Part shown: piece by piece, positions 1-12,369 of the stretch
Numbering within the stretch: the stretch's first letter is position 1
Layout: every line of letters begins with the position of its first letter
Assembly: GCA_017591395.1 (NCBI GenBank)
Contig: WEDG01004875.1
Location: forward strand, 1-64,000
Direction of reading: 5' to 3'
DNA from: Schistocephalus solidus
Taxonomy: Eukaryota > Platyhelminthes > Cestoda > Diphyllobothriidea > Diphyllobothriidae
Length of the DNA stretch: 64,000 bases
Program-made: the position numbers and the translations under genes
Notes under the pieces: model-generated
What the model saw: only the letters and a program-made list of their open reading frames with translations
What the model was told of the DNA's origin: nothing
The model's database searches: none

Positions 1-235
1 CAAAAACTCTGTGAGCTTATTAACTTCAACCCGTTATCGTTTCGCGGATTGCAGAAGGGACTATTTTTACTGTTTAAACTTTTAATTAGTCGTACCTTTA
101 ATCCCCTTACTACTCTGAGGAAGCTCAACCACTCCCGGCACGCACTCTGGCACGCACCGTTTGATACAATCAGTTTTTCCAGTAAACGCTAAAGCAACCC
201 GGAATAAGTTACCAGAGTATCAAAATTCAGCAAAG

Positions 236-600
236 CTATCCTTTGTTTAAGAGAACTGTTATTACTTTTCTACATTCAGGAAACCTCTCACGAATTTCGG
301 TTACTGACTCGGTGGAATCACTCATCCGTTTTGTTGGCGTTCGCGGACTTTGAATTCTGTGCCAGGCTTCATACTGAGGGCAATATCGCTGGCTCTGCAG
401 TCGGTAATTGGCTAATTCCTCAATCGATAGTGAGCAACCGTTCGCCGACACACCTTTAACTGGTGCGGAATACCAGATCCATACCACTGAAGGGACACAG
501 ACTACACAGTGAGACTGTGCCAACCCTTTCCCGTCCCGAACTTTAATCGTTAAATGAGCTGCAGTTTTTTCTCCTGAAAACACTTGAAAGAATGATTAGG
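236..600 (-). repeat. Dispersed repeat R1, copy 1, with an open 115-codon frame
   Basis: Read on the minus strand, this segment resembles the plus-strand segment at 62500-62740. Both begin with the same junction (TTTTCAGGAGAAAAA followed by CTGCAGCT), and both encode the series FSGEK, GLxQ, RYSA or WYSA, and SANG. This copy keeps a frame of 115 codons (583 down to 236), while the 62500 copy has stops. No known domain is recognised. It may be the 3' part or an internal ORF of an unclassified transposable element. The open frame could also be chance in a young copy. Function unknown. Confidence 0.45.
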
Positions 601-2240
601 AGTTTTTTTCACTGTCAGCTCGCTCCTCTTCTGTATATCTCTTTTGACCTTGCATGTAAACTGGCAATAAATAAATTGAATTTTTAAAGTGAAATGTACA
701 TACGCATCCACTAAAACCCCAGCTTGGTGCTGAGGACAGGAAATGGCACTTCTATTTTTCACGGAGCCGCTATTACTTTGGGATGTCCAATTCTCCAGAC
801 CACATTATCAGTCAATATTTGAACGGTTTGATGGATCACATTGGGCAGTACTGTACCACTAGCTAAATTTTTGACTGATAGATTGCTTGAATTCAATCAA
901 ACCATTGTTCATTTCCATGATTTCGCCCCACAACACAATCATTTTTGAAAAAAACGTACAATCAAAAGCAACCTCTAAAACAGAGATCATTCTGCTTGAA
1001 TCACATTATCTTGAAGACTCTTGACTTTTCTCTAACATTCAATGATGCCTGGCCTCAAATTTCATAGTCAAAAAAGGAAAACAATTCTTCGGCCAGTCGG
1101 GCTATTTGAGTCCTGGTTCTGCTGCCCGCAGTTCAAAGACCAGTGCAGAATCCTTCCTTAGCATCAAGACTTTTAATGTGAGGAACACTTAGATAAGCTA
1201 GAAACAGCAAATGAGTCCTCTTCCGAGGGACTTTAATGCTGATTTAAACTGTGGGGACAGGATACGTAAGCCCGCTTAGAAAAAAAATAACACAGTTGCT
1301 CATCTAAAACGGGAGGGATGTGACATTGGATTTATTAGTAAAAAAATGGCTATTTGTTTTAATTCAGTACCCAACAGGGCACTGTCATTGGATAAAAATA
1401 AATTGAAACGAATGTGAAATCGTGTAGGGTTAAGTTTGAATAGAGGGTCAGCTATTGGCGATGACAATTGACGCAAATATGTGTGGTCAAAAAAATTATA
1501 TAAAAGAGCAGACAGTGAATAAAACTAATTGGGCATTTTTATGGAAGAGGCATATCTTGAATGGTGTTTGTGGGATTTTAATGAGAAAAAACTGTCGCTC
1601 CAAGGGGAAAAACATACGCGTTAGGTTGGACCGATATGCTGATGAGAGCGTATGATCGTTCAAAACGCTCCTCATCGTTGGAAAAATCCTTAAACGACAG
1701 AGGCTACTTTTGAGCACCGCAGGTGTGATCCCAATGCGTATCGACTGGCTATAAAAGTAACCGTCGAGGATACTAGACAGGGTAAATCTTCAAAGGCAAC
1801 ATCCGTACGTTTAGGTTTGAACGAGAAAAGGACCGTAGAGATCGTCATAATCATGGTAGAATTGCCAGAGAAGCAACCACGATACTCTCATTGCTGATTT
1901 CTCAGACCACCAAGATAGGAGCCCAAAACGATCGTAAACAGTCGGTTTAGGATCGATACCGCAACACTGCCCCTCGAGGGCATATAAAACAGCATGGAAG
2001 GTTGCTTCTGAGCGTATTACGGAAGGATAATGGGGGATCCGATTATTGAGTAAGTAGAGATTAAAAATAATGCACTCAGGGGTGCTAGTTGACATGAGAA
2101 TTGATAATGAATCTGAGGCCTGCACAGCTCAGTATTCAGATTGTAATTCTGATGATATTATCGGCATTCAAAACGGAGGTGCTTCGAAACGTGCGCGGGA
2201 TATGACATAATTGTTTGGCAATCATTTTACGGAGGCATGG
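600..2240. other. No gene recognised
   Basis: AT-rich sequence with only short open frames on both strands. A minus-strand frame of 104 codons (2125 down to 1811) has no domain I recognise and no splice context that stands out. I see no RNA gene or repeat here that I can name. Confidence 0.4.
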
Positions 2241-4110
2241 GTTATGGAGACATCATAGTTCGGGGGGAAACGATGCATGGAATATATAATTTAAAACCGG
2301 TCTTCTCAATTCCCAATGGACCTTTCTCGGGCTTATGGAGAAAGCTGCTCGGGAAGGAAGAGGAGAATAAAAGCTTAATTGAGTCAGTGTTAAGATAAGT
2401 GTGCAGTCTTCGCTTAAAAGTAGACCAGTTATTTGATAACCTTCTATCAATTGGCAGTTTATTCCAAAGAAAGCAATACCTGGAAGCAAACAACAGAAAG
2501 CGTTTAGATGTGGAGGATATAGGAGGCGGTATAATAAGTGAAGAGTTACGTCGGTTGTAAGGACGAATAACGGAGGATAGGGCTGGAATTCGGGGAATAT
2601 TTTTAACTATTATTTAGGCGATAAAGTAGGCAGAAGCCAGTTTTCAGTCTCCAAACCCATAGTAAATTTTAGGTTAGTTAGCTGGCACCTATTCGAGTAT
2701 GAGATAGTTGAAAGGGTCAGAGGTCAGAGTTTCCGAGTAAAATTTATTTGGACATTTTTGATTTTGGAACGGCTACAATCGGTAATTAAACCAAAAAATG
2801 GACAGAAATGTTCAAGAATGGGAAGGACAGACATTGGATAAAGTCTTAATTTAATTTCAGGAAGATAGAAATTACAAGAGATAAAGCCATAAACCTGGGC
2901 AGCTTTGGCCGTAATTCTATCGGCATGAGGTGATAGATCTAAATTATAAGTGAAGCTTAAATCTAAGTCCTTGATGATGGAACATTCAGTCATAGGGTTG
3001 CCTTAAAACATAACTGGTTGTGGTAGTCTGTCAAGCCCGAAACACATGTATCGACACTTAGAAGTTGAGAATTGCATTTGCCACGTTTAGCTACATGTGG
3101 AAAGAACAAGCAAGTCTGCATAGATTTCTTCTAAGCATCGTTGGACCAAAGCTTTAGAGAAGGAATATGCACATTTAAGATCGTCTGCATAAATAAAAGA
3201 CTGAGAGTGTTTAACTGCTGATGAAACATCATTAATTTAAAGGAAAAAACAAAGAGGACCTAACACCATGCCTTGAAGGACATCACGTACAAAGGGGTCT
3301 CAACTGAAAATGAGGACCCCACTAAGACATTTTGTTTACGATTAGTAAGATAGGACGTAAGGAAATCGGTAAGAGGACTAAGAAGTCCTACAGCTTCTAA
3401 CTTAACTATAAGTCTCCTATGAGGCACTTTATCGAAGGCCTTGCTAAGATCAAAATAGATAACGACCACAGAAAGATGATCATTACGAAGAGATGTTACA
3501 GATTAAGAAAAGACAGGGGGCAAGTTTCACAAGAGCAATCTGGTAGGAAGCAATGTTGGGAAGAGCTAAGAATCTGATTCGTTATGCGAAAAGCTGGAAT
3601 ATGTACGGCAATTAGTTTTTCAAAGAGCGTAGCAAGAGAAGGTTTTTTATGAACACCGCGTAAGCCAGATTTAAAGACTGAAATAATAATATAAGTTTTC
3701 CAATAACCAGGAAAGAAACCATTCTCGCGAGAAACTGAGAACACTTTGCTCAGCAAAGGGGGCAATCACTTAGCTGTTTACTAAGGGAATTTGGGATGTT
3801 GTCAGTTCCAACTGAGTGTGATTGATTAAGTTAACTTATCTGTTTTTGAATATTTGGAGGAACGAAATCAATTTAAGTGAGCAACTCATGAGATGCCAGG
3901 GGATCGAAGGAATGGGATTGGTTTCAAGTGTAAAATGTTTGGCAAAGAAGGAATTTAACAATTCTGCCTTGTCCAAATCCTCTGTAAAGAAATTTTTATT
4001 GCAATCGAGTGAGAGCGGAATGACTTTTTGCGATTTAGCGGAAGCACGGAGACAGAACACTTAAGCAACAGATCTGGAAGTATCAGCATCGCTAATTTCT
4101 AGAGACTCCC
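2240..4110 (-). pseudogene. Degenerate non-LTR retrotransposon, reverse transcriptase part
   Basis: The minus strand carries the remains of a CR1/Jockey-type reverse transcriptase in several frames. In order are a pre-RT linker (about 4060-3836, with FFAKHFTLE), a motif resembling VISVFKSGLRGVHKKPS (about 3700-3640), the conserved block YFDLSKAFDKVPHRRL (about 3455-3410), a trace of the GxVLGPL block (about 3290), then the thumb region KDLDLSF...ITAKAAQVYGFI (about 2970-2870). The last block is the C-terminal signature WNKLP...FKRRLHTYL (about 2460-2390). Every block is interrupted by stops or frame changes. The endonuclease is not visible, so the copy is 5'-truncated or too decayed at that end. 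The mechanism of the family is target-primed reverse transcription. This copy cannot encode an active protein. Confidence 0.8.
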
Positions 4111-7100
4111 TAAGATAGATGGACACGATAATAAATATTGAAAAACCTGCAGTTCGGCCATTTTTTGCTATAATTACTCCAAAAGTGCCGAGCTAGACCG
4201 TGCAATTTTAGAGACCTGACCGAAAGGTGCTTAAGTAGGCGAAGAACATTTAAACAATATTATTGCCTAAAGAAGACCGGAATTGATTAGACGGTATACG
4301 TCAGGCACGCTTAACTCTAGCCTAACCCCAACACTAGTTCTTTCTCTTACCCTAAACTTTAACCAAATCCTTATCTTAACCCAGAATTTAATCATGCTGA
4401 AAACGTAAACGCCACTGTAGCCCTAATATATTATGCCTATCATAATAAAATAAGTATGTATTTTATAGAAATAGAAGAGTATCCATGGACCCAAAAAAAC
4501 TGGAGAGGGTGGCGAAACGGGGACAATTTTCCACGCCAATACGAACGATGAAGCCATTCTTCTACCAAGCATGAGCGTCTGCGATAAATGTGAGTTTCTA
4601 AATTTTTATAAAATATGCTTTGCCGCAGTGATCGCACTTTATAAATATTTCTGCCTTTGTTATTACATGCACACCATCTTGTGCTGTCTCGGTCATGAAT
4701 TTAATTGTGAACTCAAAATTGTGAAGCGAAATTACTACTAGCAGACTGTGGACTGGAGACAATTGGTATCCAGCCTCCTCAAATCGTCTCTATTTGGTCT
4801 TCATGCAACTTTTATCAGAAGTTCCTTATTGATAATTGTCATTTGACGCCTCGGTCAAGCACGAAAGGGCGTAATTTCAAGCATGGTTCTGGTTCCGTTA
4901 ATTTTCCCTCTGTAAAGTAAAATACTTAGACAGAAAATCAGAGGCTCGCAAATGTTCAGTTATGCTGATGACCTTAAGGGTCTTCGCTTAACCAAATTAA
5001 CTCTGATTTTCTATGCTTGTGAATATGGATTTAAAATTGACAGACAGAGCTTTCTCCGTTAAAGTTTAGTATCTTTCATGTTCACCTGAACCTTTATGTA
5101 CGCTCGTTTTAATGGGCTAAAAATACACAGTGAACTTCAAACCGCAAGTGGAACATTTCCTTTTTTCCCTCCTGCATGTCACCAGTGCCCTCTTAATTGT
5201 GCTGATCTGTCTTAATTATTTGCAGTCAATCGCAACGACCGATCTTCATTCCTCGATCGCATTATAACATACGTCATTTCAATTGAACTACTGACTCTGC
5301 TCATCGTCCTTGGTGCATAGCTTTCTGGATCTAGTGTAGAGCTCATTACAATCCTAAACAACACTTGCTATCTAAGAAGGCTAAGTTTACGTGAGTCTGC
5401 ATTCTAATAATCCTCTGTTGTTTTTCCCGTCCTTTTTTCGTGTGTAGTTTAGACACAATTCCCCACTTAGCGTTCGTTTTTTGTACACATTAGTTCTTAG
5501 CTGTTTTAACCCTTGTCGACACTACAAAATTTCCAGTTGTAGCCCTGCCAATCTTCATGGCCATATAATTCTGAAAAATAGCCTTCTATCCGAATACACC
5601 ACCATAAAGGACCGAGACTTAGTATATACATTTTAGTTTACATCAACATCTCATGTAGATTGAATTTCTGCAAAGGGCGTGCAAAATGGTTGCTCATATC
5701 ACATTGTATTTTCCCTCCCGGACCTGAAGATATGATTTTATCAAATTTTTGTTCTTCCCATTAGCCCGAATATTGCTGTCTTTTCTTTACTCTAATGAAT
5801 ACTCATGAGCACAGCAAAATCTACAATATCCAGAGTTTTTCTTCGATAAATATTTCCCTACGATGGATCCAGTATTTCTTATAGTGAACGATGACAATTG
5901 GCAAAATTTAATTCTGAACGCATTAGAGGACTCGAAGCTGATCTTTGCTTCGTGTTTTTAATGAAATATTTTTCTCTTCTTCCACATATTAATATTCGCG
6001 CTCCTGTAGGCCTGTCGTATGTCACGCGTGATTGCTAGAAGTTGATTCCGCCGTTTATTTTACTCTACATCTAAACGTTCGCTCTATTTTGCATCATAAT
6101 ATGCTTTCCTTTCCACTTGAAATTGGGTCATTGCCCAACTTATCGGTACTCAAATTGAAATTACATAAGTACTTTACCGCATGAAACATAAATTCAAAAT
6201 TTTCCGTTTCGTTCTCAAACACTCTAATTCTGGGCTTTGAAATTGGCCCGCTTAAAGTTTAAGGATAAACATCGAATGACTTTCTTGTTCCACTAGAACA
6301 TATAATTCATTATTTATAACCCCATGTTTTAAATTGGCTACTAAATCCACTGATATTATGCACTGCAGCGATGATCTTCGCGATTTTTGACCTCTCTCCT
6401 CATTTCGATCCTACGTTATCCGTTTACGACCTTGGTGGATTGCTCTGTCTTCGCACCCGTTGGTGGATTTTTTCAGATCTACAAAAGGAATATTCTGGTC
6501 ACATCTTCAACCGCTTTGTGATGATCCTCGAGGAATTTAATTTCCCTTCTTGCTTCGACTCTTAGCGTACTGTGAACGTTCGCGGTCTCATGCTCCTGTC
6601 TCGACAACTTGGCGATTGCATTTGATGTAATGTGAAAAATCTTATGCTCACATATACAGTGAATAAAATAATCCAGTTTAAGGAATGCTCCTTTGACGAG
6701 GAAAGTTTCGAACTCCTATACAATCTAAGCTGCAGAGTGATCCTGCCTCACACGCATATTTACATTTCCATGGGCGGAAGTTTATTCTCTTTGAAAATTA
6801 ATCAAACCACGCTCCTTTTTTCTTTAACAACTATATTTCAAGAGCGATTTTTTTAATGTTTGCTGACTTTTTTCATATCGGACTGCATCTTATAAACAAA
6901 ACTGAACACTCTATATTTTCTGCTTACTCGCTTTAAAACTCACTCGAAACGATATTTTTATCTGTCGTAAAAGAACCCTTATTGTCCTACATAAATAAAA
7001 CAAAAACAAAAATCTAAACAAAGGCTGTCGCAAATGTCTACGTAGAAAGTTTACTGAGCTGCTTGTGCGCTCTTCCGTTTCAGTTAAGTTTGAAAAATAA

Positions 7101-7165
7101 GTATGTTTTCCATGACTTGTAATTCGGAATGCTGCTTTAATTCACTTTCAAATCACTTTATTGAG
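4110..7165. other. AT-rich stretch without recognised genes
   Basis: About 3 kb of AT-rich DNA. A short degenerate CCTAA-like patch lies at 4318-4390. Open frames of 64 and 74 codons at 6371-6565 and 6632-6856 (plus) have no domain I recognise. Decayed retroelement sequence is possible but I could not match it to the other copies in this window. Confidence 0.4.
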
Positions 7166-7169
7166 GGAA

Positions 7170-10100
7170 TTAGGCTTTAGCCCTTAAGCTCCCTATTCAC
7201 CTTCAAAAATATCCATAGAATAAACGTTTCCAGTAATAAATCATACAAATGAAACTGTAAGGTCATCTATATGTGAGAGGAGGCGCAAGCTACCGCTACT
7301 GACACAATATTCATTATACGTACAATAGTTTCTCAGCAAATGAGCATATAGTTTGCATTTAAATGTGTCAATAGTTTCTGAAAGTACCACCTCGTCAGGG
7401 AGTCAGTTCCATGCTCCAACGATCCCTCTGCGAAAATTCGTTTTTACGGACGTCCGTGTGGACCAACTTCCCCGCATATGTTCTGGCCCAGCCAATTCGA
7501 AGAAGGCAGCAAATTCTAGGGCGAACTCGTTGCCTCTGACAATCCGGTAGGTTTGGATGAGGTCACTGCCTAGTTGCCTGCAATTGAGAGGAAAAAATCA
7601 AGTTTAGCCTGTCTGGCTTCGTAAGGCAGATGACTAAGATTCTAAACCATCTTCGTAGCCCGCACGCTAGGCCTGGATGGCATACTCCAAGTGAGATCGA
7701 ACAAATACCCCGTAGATTTTTCGGAAGAGTTCCTTATAAATCTGCACAGATCCACGTCTGAGCGTAAATACGACCTGTGTCGCGCGTTAAGCTGCCTTGA
7801 AAAACTGTGAAGATTGTTCAAGTGAGGAGTTTATTAGAACACCGAGACCCTTCTGTTCCTCGACAATTGAAAGGAACTGCCCATTGAGAAGCTTTTGATG
7901 GGAACCATCCTCCTCACTGGTCCTTCTGGTATGGGGTCTTAAGACCACACACTTCCCAACGTTAAAATTTAAGGGCCAACGAGCAGACCAACTGTTAAGA
8001 CTTTTGAGAATCTCTTGAAGTGCGTGCCTATTGGTATCAGATCTGACAACCCTCCCAAATTTAACATCGTCGGCAAAAATTGATGGCGCTGCAACCCAGG
8101 TCGTTGACGCAGTCGTTGATATACACTAAGAACAGTAACGGCCCTAAGACGGAGCCTTGGGGGACACCACTGAGAACCAGCGTAGGCGTTGACTTTCGAG
8201 GCATCGATGCGCACAGTTTTCAATCTTCCTGTAAGAAAATCTGCTATCCATGTCAGCATAATTTATCTTATTTCAATTTCAGATAATTAATTGATTATTC
8301 GTTTGTGTGGGACACTATTTAACGCCTTCATGAAATCAAGTTAAATGATTACAACCCTACCATCGTCGTCTAATACGTGAGTCCACTGTTCTTTGAAGAG
8401 CAATAAACTGGAAAAGACAAGAGCGACTCTGTCTGAAGCCATGCTTGAGCTCTGAGGGTAATAGGTTTTCCTCCTGGAAATTCATGGTCGCCTTCTTAAT
8501 TATCGATTCCATTATTTTGCAGCAAATGGAGGTTAGGCTGACAGGCCGATAATTGTTGACATTAGATCGAGCCCCACTCTAGTATATGGGGTATATATTT
8601 GCTGCCTTCCATTCGGAAGCTCGTTTCACTGATTAAAATGACGAATTGAATATATGCGCAAGTGGTTTGGAGAGCTCACCGGCCAGTATTTTTTCAAGAA
8701 CTTTGCAGGTAAATCGTCTGGAGCATATAACTTTGCTTCTTTGAGATTTTGCATTTCTCGTTCCACGAGAGGTGCCGGGAGAGTATATATTCAAGCATTG
8801 GACCGGTGTCCATAACAGCACTGTTGACATGGTCAAGCTGAAGTTGAGGTACTCTAGTGAATACAGAGACAAAGAACCGACCTAAGTGCTCGGCTTTCTA
8901 GCAATTTTAAAAGAATTCAACAGCATTCCAATCCATAAGTATTGCAGCTGGGTCCTTATTTTTGATCGACTAGTGATATAATGGAATATAATTTTAGGGT
9001 TATTTTCCGCCTGTTGGATTATTCTTGATTCATAGTTCTTCCTTGCCTGACGGATCATTTTTTTGACAGCATTTCTTTGGTGACGAAATTCTTCGAGATG
9101 TTCTGCTGACCCTGTTTCCCTGAAAACCTTCCATTTTTATCTTTCTTCTTTAACTGCTTGTTAAATTCTCTTGGTAACCAGGCTGGGCGACTTGTTTTTC
9201 TTGCATCCTCACTGGACAAAAGCGTTCAATCAGATCTAGTGAAATCGTCTTAAACGATCGCCAGTCATGCTCCGGACTCTCTTTCAGTAAAAAGCACATT
9301 TCATGGACATCATTTCTTTCATCAGTGCATTAAAATCAGCCTTCCATACATTTCGCTTGCATTACGTTCTCTTCTGGCGCTGAGAATAAAGTAAGTAATC
9401 CCACAGCAGTGCACTCTTACTGAGGGGTGCAATAGAATACACTTCATAAATGTTAGCAAAGTCCTTCGTAAATACTGTGTTCAGGCAATTGGCTCCCTGG
9501 TTCTCTATATATCTCGTTGGTTTGTTAATATTCTGTGCCAGAGGTTGGTCGAGAGTGAGATCCATTAGCTTGCTGCCGAAGAAAGTTGGCGCACCATCAA
9601 CTGTCAGCTTTACTCAGTCTACTGTAGGTGCATTGAAATATCCAGTAATAAGCACCTACTGGTGACTTACTTGTTCCTTGACCAAATGAAGGAGTGACTC
9701 ATCAGCTGCACTTCGAATGTTTGGTGGTCTGTATATCGTCAGGAATTGTAGGTTTTGTGAACAATCCCTTTTAATCTTGATCCAGAAAAATTCATATTCA
9801 ATGAAGATGGCGTGCACTTATTCGACTGCCGAGATTTTCTCTCTTAACGTATACAGCCACTGCACCTCACTGTCTATTTTCTCCGTCTCTTCGAAAGAGC
9901 TTGCATCCATCTATCGAAACCTCGCTATCCGTGATTTCGGCTTTGAGCCACGTTTCCGTAATGGCAACGACATCAGGGGTTCAGGCTTAGACTAATGCCT
10001 TGAGTTCATCTATTTTGGTGCATTGGTCTATTAATATCTCAATTTAGACTGGGCAACTCCTCCATAAAGACTTCTGCTCATTTCGTGCGATTGAATGCTA

Positions 10101-10430
10101 GAATCTGTAAGTGCTTTCTGAGAAGAACTGGTGTCCATCTCGCCCACGCTGAGTTCTGATGCGTGGTCGTAAACCGAGTTCTGGTGTGCGTTCCTTTTGT
10201 TATACGAGCTCTGTAAAGTTGGGTTCTTCGTATTTAGTGTCCTGCATCTCGGTGAGGACCCACCTTGATGATGCACGGGGTCTGCCACAAGAAAGGCCTC
10301 TTCATCACTTTTATTTCCCCGTTCTATATTTAGAGCCATTTTCCCCCTGTTCAATTCTCCTCTTCAGTTATGTTCTCAGCATCCTCATTTTGTGCCTTTT
10401 CGGCGGTTCATAATCCGGCTGAAAAAACAC
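7170..10430 (-). pseudogene. Degenerate non-LTR retrotransposon with endonuclease and reverse transcriptase
   Basis: This is a nearly full-length but broken minus-strand LINE. A polar leader frame of 107 codons (10354-10031) precedes the apurinic-type endonuclease. Endonuclease traces include ITDSEVSIDG-like blocks (about 9950-9870) and the clear stretch DLTLDQPLAQNINKPTRY (9562 downward) with NCLNTVFTKDF. The reverse transcriptase follows, with LSKPLAHIFNSSF (about 8670-8633), TWIADFLTGRLKTV (about 8255) and the catalytic FADD box (about 8080-8060). The thumb and C-terminal RRGIVGAWN-like block lie near 7440-7400. The 3' end resembles other LINE tails here: GGGAGCTTAAGGGCTAAAGCC then TCCCTCAATAAAG (about 7210-7165). 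It is the same family as the plus-strand copy at 60590-62495, whose endonuclease residues match closely. Stops and frame changes throughout make it inactive. Confidence 0.85.
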
Positions 10431-10444
10431 ATCCCTGTGTGAGC

Positions 10445-11290
10445 TACGTAAAGCCATTATCCGTTCTATAAATAAATAAATTTTATATTTAAGGCCCAGA
10501 GAACCCAGTCATTACAAAAGTAGTATCGCGGTATAAATAAATACAAAGTTGATAATCGCTGCACTACGTGAGCAGCCATATTAACAGAAGAAATGAGTAA
10601 TATGGTAGGCATATCCGAGTTAGAACGATTTGCCATTTTTAAAACAATAATCAACAATCTATTTCATATACGGTGAACTAGAATATAAGCATTAAAAAAC
10701 TCCTATGGTTAAATCGAAGGCGGAGTTCGGTGAGCTGCCAATTTAAAAAAAGCTAGGAGAAAAAACTGCTTCACTAAAAAATTAAAAGCTAGACGCAATG
10801 GGATAGAATTGTGATGTTGCTGACAACGTATGAGGTTTCGGAACGCTCTTTGTCGGGTGAGAGGTAATATAGCAGTCAGAGCTACTTTTTATAGCCACCA
10901 GTGGAGGTGAGAGAGAAGGAGCTCATCGTGGACACCAGGGTCGAAAAGAAGAGAGAAAAGCAGAGGTCACTTTGATCATCAGCGAGATTTGACCTTACTG
11001 ACTGCATATTCCACCAATCAAAGAGGCAAAACTATCAGAACCCGCCTCGATCGTCAACTGAATCTGGAGACCATCGTGGGGGTTGCAAAATCAGAGGAAA
11101 GTATCAAGGTTGTCAAGAGTTGGCGAAAGGGGTGGACGAAAAAGTGAATGCAAAGGATAGACTCTGCAGAGGATGATGGAAATATAATTAGAGACCAATG
11201 TATTATCAAGGGAGCTGCCTCAAATACCAGTAGGACCCTTTTCAAAAGCCAAAAGTTGCAAGTTTGGGAAGGAAGGAGGCGTGAAACCTG
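10445..11290 (-). repeat. 850-bp dispersed repeat R2, copy 1
   Basis: This segment aligns along its whole length with 59685-60575 in the same orientation. Shared landmarks, in order, are AAGGCCCAGAG, GGTAGGCATATCCGA, TCCTATGG(T/C)TAAATC, GTGATGTTGCT, TCGGAACGCTC, GAATCCGCCTCGAT-like, GGAGGAAAGTATCAAGGTTGT and AAGTTTGGGAAGGAA. At the low-coordinate end is a run of TAAATAAATAAA. On the minus strand that is a TTTA-type tail, so the repeat is probably the 3' part of a minus-strand retroelement. A minus frame of 95 codons (11341-11054) is not recognised. The repeat abuts the 5' end of the LINE at 7170-10430. Confidence 0.75.
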
Positions 11291-11294
11291 AACA

Positions 11295-12365
11295 TCGTTT
11301 TCAAGGATGATTTTAATGAGGCCTCGGGGATGATAGTTCATGAAACACCCGCTTTCTCTAAACTGAATGCTTTTTGTAGGGTAACGAATTCGCTATCTTG
11401 AAGAATCAAAGTTGAATATGCTCGGAAAAGACTGAGGTCATGTTTTACCCTTTCCTTTGCAATCAGAGAAGTGGGCTCGGGAGCCCCTTTAATAACGAGA
11501 TTGCGTTTTCGGTCGAAATGTCTCTTTGATTACTTGGTGCTCTGATTTTTTGATAGAGCATCAGTATCAAGAAGAATGCTACTTTTGTCGATGATGTTAT
11601 TTGCGTCAGTACGAGCAACGATTCCTAAAGTTAATGGCTTACCCCTTGTGGGTATCTTTGCCAATTTGTCCTGAACTTGCTCCTGTAACACCAACAGAGG
11701 GTTCCGCTTGAGCATCTTTCGGTGAGAACGAGCTTTGTTCTGAGTTGCAACTGATGTTTTTTTGTGAAATCACATTGGCCTTTTTGACTTCGAATCCTTC
11801 GTCTTCGGTCCTTCAAATTCGACGAACTTTTCAACGTCGCAATATATTTTTATATTGCCAGTCTATAGTATAGTCCGGTTTGGATGATGGACAGTCTTCC
11901 ACCAGAAGGGCAGCATTTTTTAATGCATGCTTCTGGATCCCTTTAGGCCACTTAACTTATTCCTATCACCGAACATCTTATGGTGATGCATAGCTTTAGC
12001 AAGCCGTTATGTGCCACTATCTCAAATTCCTCACTTTCTTCAGGGCCAAAATTTGCGATGTTTGCCCATGATATTTCTTCTCTTACGAAACAGGCAACCT
12101 CCCAGTGATCACGTAGCCATCTAGGTCACTGCCCGATATATCCTGTGTACACTTTCATCTAGCGTTCATAAAGAAACCATCGGCTGTTATTACACCGTCT
12201 TTGGATCCAAAACCTATCGCTGCTTCTCTGCATGCTTCATTGTCTCACAACAAAGCAAGTGCTTGAATCTGGTCAGACCGAAGGTCAGTGTGACCAGACT
12301 CCTTTTTACCTGTAACCATTATCGCACCTTCTATGTCCCCGCAACCAGTTGCAGCAGTTTCTTCA
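11295..12365. other. No gene recognised upstream of the Gypsy fragment
   Basis: Short frames only. If the Gypsy element at 12370 were longer it would extend its gag here, but I see no zinc knuckle or capsid motif and no long terminal repeat. Confidence 0.4.
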
Positions 12366-12369
12366 TCGA

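Noticed and set aside
4318..4390. Telomere-like CCTAA-rich patch
   Set aside because: Only a few imperfect units (CCTAACCCC, TTACCCTAAAC, CTTAACCC). Too degenerate to call an interstitial telomere.
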